From: Branchiostoma floridae
Lineage: Eukaryota > Chordata > Leptocardii > Amphioxiformes > Branchiostomatidae
Assembly (NCBI RefSeq): GCF_000003815.2
Contig: NC_049983.1
Span: 18,617,231 to 18,681,230 of the forward strand
Reading direction: 5' to 3'
Length of the DNA stretch: 64,000 bases
Of this stretch, positions 58,154-64,000 are shown piece by piece (the first letter of the stretch is position 1; each line of letters opens with the position of its first letter). Both the position numbers and the translations under genes were made by a program. The notes under the pieces were generated by a model. That model searched no databases and had not been told where the DNA came from. It saw only the letters and a list, made by a program, of their open reading frames with translations.

Positions 58154-60359
58154 CATTTCATCGTGAAGTATTTTGTCGTGAACCAACGTAATCCTTTCCA
58201 TGTTGGATGTAAGAAAGGGTGGTCCGTTCTCTTTACCCTAACTGGCGAGATACTTTTCCTGCGATGTTGTAAAATACTAATATTCACCTGTCTAGCTGTA
58301 CAAGAGTAGCCTGGGTACCATCCTGGTAGTAGTTCACTCCTATGTTTGCTTTTAACGTTACTACCACCCAATAGACTTCTACTTCTGAAATAGCAGAGAA
58401 GCGATTATATATAGTGTATTATAAAAGTCGGAGGGAGAAGCGACTGTATGTAGTGTACAATAAATGTCGGAGCAAACTACTATCCGGATGGTACCGAGGC
58501 TAGTACAAGAGGGGATCTAGATTCTGACGAACATACTACTTACCGTGCGAAACCTCTAGTAGATACCGTAGTTTGAGGAACCTTAATTTATATCTGATGT
58601 CAGAGGACGAAGATCCACGGACGCGTAAGCTTTGCAAATCGTCAGTAAAAGCATGCAAATTCTTTCCATGAAACGACACGTGTGAATTAACTCCGATTCA
58701 TTTTATTTGAAGTAATTATTTTCTTATTTTCTTTACACGTGCAATTCACAATGCCCTTCCCCCGCTGTGGCATTTTAACGACAATGGTCCGTTCTTACAG
58801 GTGTGCGAAACAGCGCCCTCCAACGGAGTTGACTGTATTGCACATCATTGTGACCATGTAAGATACTGTTTACGACACGCTGATAATAAAACAAACAAAA
58901 AAGCTAGAAGTAATGCAATAATTCAGTAGTTATTCAACATCGTCAGGCATAGTCTATGTTCTTAACTCTTCAATTGTCATTTTCAAACCTCTCATTCATG
59001 TAAACAATCCTATTCATGTCGTTCTCAGAGCTTGGCAAACAGCATATATCCTTTAGCTGTCGTTGAATGCCTATGAATGGCACTTAAAGGTTTGTATCGC
59101 CAAGGCGTTACTGGAAACTCGCGTTCTGCATTTGCTAGGAATTTACAACTGTTACTGTGGAATAGACAGTTTGAAGTTATTCGTGACCGCAGATGAAATG
59201 CCTTTCTAATTCCATTGTTAACGAATCTATGATGTTTGTTTGTATCTAATGGTCACACCAATGGCATTACAAAAATATCTGTGGTCTGACATTGTGAACA
59301 ATAAGACGTTGACCATTCCTTTTGGCGGGTTTGACGTCACATCCGCCTTTCCGGGAACTTTGTATTATCATGACATTTAGGTGATGTTTATCTGCAAGGT
59401 GTTTATCAGTCACTTCGCGTTATTTCACGTTCCTGAGATTGCAACCATAATTTCTATCATCTCTTTGGTCAGTAGGTAAAATTTCGGAACGGTTCCTGCT
59501 TGTAAGAATTTTTTTCATATGGAACATACTTTCAAGAAACAGCAAAATGTATGCAATACATGTAGATGTCACTACTTGATAAATTTATCATAAAGTCAGA
59601 ACTGGGCCCTATCCGAAGATAGGATATGCGAGTATTCACAATGAAAATGCCACCGTTGTTTGTCTATGCTAAGGTTTGTATCAGAATATGTCCAGGGTCT
59701 AAAGGAGAGCGCCTCGTTAATAACAACCCCGTGGTTAGGCTGCCCGGCGGGTGCTTTACCTGGATTTGTACGGGCGACTGCGCATTGTTCACCGCCCACC
59801 CACCTAACTACCATCCCCTGGTCACACGGCTCTGTCGTGCGAGGGCCACTTTTTTCACCCCGTTTTCTTTTCTCTCCCCTCTGGTGATGTGCCCTCCCTG
59901 TTTTTGTGTCCGTAATCCTCGTCGTATTTGTAGTTCTGGCAGCTTAGAGTTGAAACAAAACGTGGCCCGTCCCACCCATGGTGGCGATAAACTGTCGAAC
60001 AGCGCGCGACCTGCCCCGTGAATGGACGCACTTTATTGCATGAGAAAACAACATAATCCAAGGTGCTAATGGTAGGTGGGCAAATTGTTCCTTTTTTTGT
60101 TTTTTAATCCCAGCGTCAATACACAAATAGGTTTCCTTCTACCTGTGCGTGATTTGTACTGACAACAGCCCCGGGACACAAGATACATCCATATAACACA
60201 GACATCACAGAAATACAACCCAAAATGATCAACTGATTTTTACAATTTGTTCTAAATTGATTATTTTAGATTGAATCTATTACGATCTTTCCGTTAACTT
60301 TTACTACAAGCGACGTCGATCCAAGGTTCTTCCAACCGGGGAGGTTTCGTCAACATGGG
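58154..60359. other. Intergenic region after the gap, no gene supported
   Basis: A short duplication (AGAAGCGA-TAT-TAGTGTA...AAA-GTCGGAG) lies at about 58395-58475. No exon or RNA gene is supported. Confidence 0.4.
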
Positions 60360-61320
60360 GTTCACGCAAAATTACCTGTCCTTTCAGCGGCGGGCGAAGT
60401 AGGGGGCGGGCCTACGGACTTTACAATTGTGGACTGTAATTTGTTTCGCGCCAAGTAACCATGTCCATGTTAGGCTTGTTCTGCTCGTCCCTCAGTCAGT
60501 ACCTCTTCCACTGGCAGCGACGTCTCTACGTTCAGAGGAGCAAATAGGTGATATATTTTTATGACTGCAAATGTCGCACTTGATCTGTATGACCCGGTAT
60601 GTCTGTGAGGATGTATGTAGACATTGTCCACCTGATTGCTTCATTTTCCTGTTAATCATGTGTCTGACTCCCGCCACGAGTAGGCCACAATTTACCGAAG
60701 TGCCCATTACAATTGCGTAATATATTCTACCCCACTGCCTATAGGGTCTGTGGCTGTTGACCAATGGGCAGCAGCGAGAAGCCTAGCAGCAAAACTTGTC
60801 GCTGCGATTTGTTTTTCGCGACGAGGAGTGATTGGTCTTTTGGGGATACCGCCCTCCCATTCGCCCGTGCTCGCGCAGAGTGGTGCGTTCATTCGCGCTT
60901 TGTTTGCAGGGCAGTTGTTTTTTATCATCGGGGCTGTGAGTGACGTACCCATCTAATAGAAGGGGTGAGTCGGGAATCGCTGCTAAATTCTTGGCGTGCA
61001 CATCTCTGGTATTGTCGTGGTCACATTGGCCTTTTGAATGTTAGGTTACAGTCGACAGACCACAGCCAGCAACCGAGCGCGAAGGAACGTGCCAGGCGCC
61101 CGCCCCAGCACAACTCTCTTCTCTCTACCTGAGCCCAGGTTATTCTTGATTTCTTCCTTCTGTCATAGAGAACTTTTGGGACAACTAGTTGTGTTTTTTA
61201 AGCCTTCTTTTTGATGATTTTGTGCAATTATTTTGTGGTATCGTTTTACTGACGTTTGCTTGGGAGGAGGTATCGCTGCTGCCTGTACCACCCATTCGGC
61301 GGGTTTAGGGAGAGGTCGCA
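60360..61320 (+). promoter_or_regulatory. Putative Fezf promoter and 5' UTR, CpG-rich
   Basis: Sp1-type GC boxes (GTAGGGGGCGGGCC) lie at about 60400. CCAAT boxes appear as GACCAATGGG at about 60758 and GTGATTGGTC at about 60827. CpG density rises towards the start codon. An in-frame TAG at 61306-61308 precedes ATG 61321. The transcription start is not determinable. Confidence 0.5.
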
Positions 61321-61411
61321 ATGCCAAAGTCATTTCTGGTGAAGACGGTGAAGGGAAAGGACTCTGCGGACGCTCGGCATAGAGTGAGCGAGACCCCGCA
61401 CACTTACTCAG
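61321..61411 (+). CDS. Fezf: SNAG-motif exon, probable first coding exon of Fezf
   Basis: The 91-nt exon has ATG with purine at -3, an in-frame stop 12 nt upstream, and the sequence [12 protein letters not shown] domains (MPRSFLVK in Snail, Scratch, GFI1) sit exactly at the N-terminus and recruit LSD1/CoREST. The frame ends at TAA shortly after the donor if unspliced, so it needs splicing to make a long protein. Phase 1 at the donor fits the two leading bases at the Fezf acceptor 223 nt downstream. The donor GTTTGG is not strong. It could instead be a short upstream ORF. Confidence 0.6.
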
Positions 61412-63106
61412 GTTTGGGGACCCCTTACCGGCACAGCCGAGTCCGAAGCACTTGGTAAAAGACTAAGCTGCACTGGGTGGTAGGTTGACACAATGACTTT
61501 AGGAAGGCTGCGCACTTTGCCTACATATCGACTATTGGTCACATCTGGCTAAGGTGTCCACTTCTCCGTCAGCGCGACTTATCGCAAAGCTTGTGTGCTC
61601 ATTTTTTCCCTTCTTCCCTTGTTTGCCTCTACAGAGCCCTGGAGCTACACAGAGGAAGGACTCGTCGATAACGCTTTCTCAGGACACCAGAGTGACAACG
61701 GAATGAACATGGCAATGTTCGGAACCCTGGCTACACGCGCCGAGCTCGGCGGAGGCACCAAGACCACCGGCCCGCAGCCAGGCGACAGGGACAGTGGTTG
61801 CTCACTCGCTGCCCGAGTCGAGCCCCGCTCGTCCGACAAGAAAGAACTGGCTTTCTCCATAGCACGAATTATGGAGCCGTCGCCGAACAAACCCACCCCG
61901 AGGCTGTCCGCGGGCACCGCCGTGGACTCCACCGCTGACTTCCGACGCGGCGTCCCGTCCCTGGGCCAGCCCTGTTTCCCCCTCTCTGTACTGGACCTGA
62001 GCGGTGCCGCGGACTTACGGAAGGGACTCCTGACAGAACACGCCGTCAAGTCGTTCCGTCCGGCACAGCTAACCGCCGAAATGTCAGAGGCGAGCCGTCG
62101 GAAATTCTTCCACACGGACTTTCGACTCCCGACACTCCGCACGGACTTGATCAAGCCCTACCCGATCTACTACAGCAGAGAACAGGTCCTGCGCGCGCCG
62201 ACGGCTCCCTTCGCCTTCTACGAGAACATGAACGCCGTGAGATTTGTGGACTTCTACTCTAAAGAGACTATCGCCAACTTTCCCCTGTCACTGGACGGAG
62301 GCAAGGTGCTGAGCGGTAAGTCCGTGCTGACGGCCCGAGGCGCCGGGACAGACAATAAGGGCATTCAGTACGGGACCAGCCCGGCCGGCATCCAGATCAG
62401 CCCCACCGCAGGATTGCCGCTAGCGAAGGGCGGGACTGGAGCAGAAAAGGCTCGGGGCGGGCGTGGGAAACGTGCCGCCAACAAACAGAAGACCTTCCCG
62501 TGCGAAGTCTGCGGGAAGATCTTCAACGCGCACTACAATCTCACCCGCCACATGCCCGTGCACACGGGAGCCAGGCCCTTCATCTGCAAGGTGTGCGGCA
62601 AAGGTTTCCGCCAGGCCTCCACGCTGTGCCGACACAAGATCATCCACACACAGGAGAAGCCTCACAAGTGCCAGACCTGCGGCAAGGCCTTCAACCGGAG
62701 CTCCACGCTCAACACACACATGCGGATCCACGCCGGATACAAACCCTTCGTCTGCGAGTTCTGCGGTAAGGGCTTCCACCAAAAGGGCAACTACAAAAAC
62801 CACCGGCTGACGCACTCCGGCGAGAAGGCTTACAAGTGTCACATCTGCAACAAGGCCTTTCACCAGGTGTACAACCTGACCTTCCACATGCACACGCACA
62901 ACGACAAGAAACCCTTCACCTGCGACATCTGCGGCAAGGGCTTCTGCAGAAACTTCGACCTGAAGAAGCACATACGTAAGCTACACGACGGCGGGAACGC
63001 CGGTACGGTGCCGGGTACGGCCTCGTCCAGCCCCTGCGTCAGCCCTACACCTAACGTACCGGACAAACAACAACAACAAGAAACAACACTTCCAGCCGCA
63101 GAGTAA
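61321..63106 (+). CDS. Fezf: Fezf zinc-finger transcription factor, with a putative SNAG-bearing first exon
   Basis: Known role: Fezf proteins are repressors patterning the forebrain and olfactory system; Drosophila Earmuff is the homologue. Exon 2 (61635-63106) encodes an EH1 Groucho-binding motif LAFSIARIM (61847-61873) and six C2H2 fingers at 62495-62989, from [21 protein letters not shown] to [20 protein letters not shown]. These are near-identical to vertebrate FEZF1/2, so the assignment is firm. Exon 1 (61321-61411) reads [20 protein letters not shown], a SNAG-type start. Its donor CAG/GTTTGG joins in phase with the acceptor CTCTACAG/AGCCC, giving about 520 aa. Alternative start: ATG 61703 ([10 protein letters not shown]) in exon 2, closer to vertebrate FEZF N-termini. 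All six fingers lie in one exon, whereas vertebrate FEZF genes have introns there. The stop TAA overlaps a consensus donor. Confidence 0.93.
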
Positions 63107-64000
63107 GTCACGGGCAGTTTGTGAACAATACTGTTTGTCGTGTCTAATTATCCCTGAGAACTGTGTAAGAACGAACTGAATACCTTCTCAATTCAGGACT
63201 TTATAGATTCTACTTCTTGGATTGTCAATAGATTGAGGAAACTCTTGTTTAGAGTCGCTTGTTGCTACAAGTGCAGTACAAGTATCAATTGGAAATGACA
63301 TTGTGACGTAAGTACCATTGCGTACTTCAGGCTCCGGAATGTATTTGTGCTCGGGTGAATTTTTGTAGAGAGAGAGATACAGTAGTCGCACAGACACAGA
63401 CATGTCGTCGGTCCGTTCGTGTGGTCTTGTCGTGGGTCGTCCTGTGCTGTGGGAACTCCATGTGATCTCGCTTGTAACAGTGTATTAGCGCATTTATCAT
63501 TATCGTTAGCTATATCTTTATGAGACTTCACCGGTAACTGATTCTTCTACCAGCGATAAATGGTTTCACGAACGAAAATTGACCCAAATTCGGATTGACA
63601 TGAACATTTGGCGTCTAAGAATATAGTTCGGCAAGTTTCCATTTTGGTGTTACTTCAGTTTGTGTTGTAACGCTCCAATTATTGGCAACTTTTGAATTCA
63701 CGCCACGTTGCGTAGTCTGTTTGTGTGTGTGCATGTCACATGAAGGCAGCTCTCACATAGATCAGCGGGGCACGGTGCGATGTGCTCGGCCTCGCCGCTG
63801 ACTGTCGCCATTGTTCGGCACCGGTTCGGGGGGTTCCGTGGCGCCCCGGGCCACGTCGCTCCGTATCATATCCGGCGGAGGTGGCCCCCCGACCCACGCG
63901 CGCCTAAACGCCTGTCAATCATGCGTGTGTTCCTCTTCTCCCTCCCCGACACCTTTTCTTGACTCGTCCTGACGACCCCACTGATCGGCACTTATCAGTC
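63107..64000 (+). other. Fezf 3' flank
   Basis: Begins with the remainder of the consensus donor (GTAAGT at 63103-63108). It continues AT-rich, then CpG-rich after about 63760. No exon is supported, and no poly(A) signal is obvious within the first few hundred bases. Confidence 0.4.

Noticed and set aside
57508-58371. Open frames spanning the N run
   Set aside because: They consist mostly of undetermined bases in an assembly gap.
62420-62971. 183-codon minus-strand frame opposite the zinc fingers
   Set aside because: It is an antisense shadow of the Fezf C2H2 array; its repeated pattern mirrors the finger repeats.

Overview
The window is animal genomic DNA, most likely from a cephalochordate (amphioxus, Branchiostoma). 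It holds intron-rich genes with GT-AG junctions, a single FAM120 gene equally related to vertebrate FAM120A and FAM120C, a chordate-type Fezf gene, and many short tRNA-derived SINEs and foldback or MITE elements. The species assignment is inference; no mitochondrial, rRNA or other diagnostic marker is present.

Layout. (1) 134-22597, minus strand: a FAM120A/C-like gene. Seventeen coding exons were traced from its start codon to the left edge, all phase-consistent (about 906 codons), and the 3' end lies outside the window. (2) 22598-23030: a 433-bp head-to-head intergenic segment with several CCAAT boxes, probably a shared bidirectional promoter. (3) 23031-43874, plus strand: a complete 30-exon gene whose predicted exons sum to exactly 1574 codons (1573 aa). 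The protein has an N-terminal beta-propeller-like part, a repetitive linker, an alpha-helical solenoid, a seven-repeat RCC1 propeller, a second helical part and a C-terminal Cys/His zinc-binding-like module. I do not recognise a named orthologue with confidence. (4) 43875-61320: about 17 kb without a convincing gene. It contains a decayed Tc1/mariner element, MITEs, tandem duplications, GC-rich candidate regulatory stretches and a 559-bp assembly gap. (5) 61321-63106, plus strand: a Fezf gene with six C2H2 zinc fingers and an EH1 repressor motif. An upstream in-phase exon begins with a SNAG-like motif (MPKSFLVK).

What stands out. Splice junctions in genes 1 and 3 have repeatedly been copied in tandem. 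The acceptor of FAM120 exon 17 occurs eight times at a 59-nt period. The donor of gene 3 exon 5 occurs five times at an in-frame 39-nt period, and that of exon 7 twice at an in-frame 42-nt period. The acceptors of exons 8 and 13, the 3' part of exon 15 with its donor, and the 5' part of exon 21 (three copies) are also duplicated. The exon 21 copies differ mostly at synonymous sites. Other notable items are an isolated antisense HSD17B10-like exon that lacks the catalytic serine segment, a foldback element family flanked by 13-bp direct repeats, and the possible SNAG+EH1 double-repressor Fezf.

The three genes show no evident shared pathway. FAM120 proteins are RNA-associated scaffolds. The RCC1 gene looks like a trafficking-type propeller/solenoid protein. 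Fezf is a developmental transcriptional repressor, and the long repeat-poor DNA upstream of it may be its regulatory domain.
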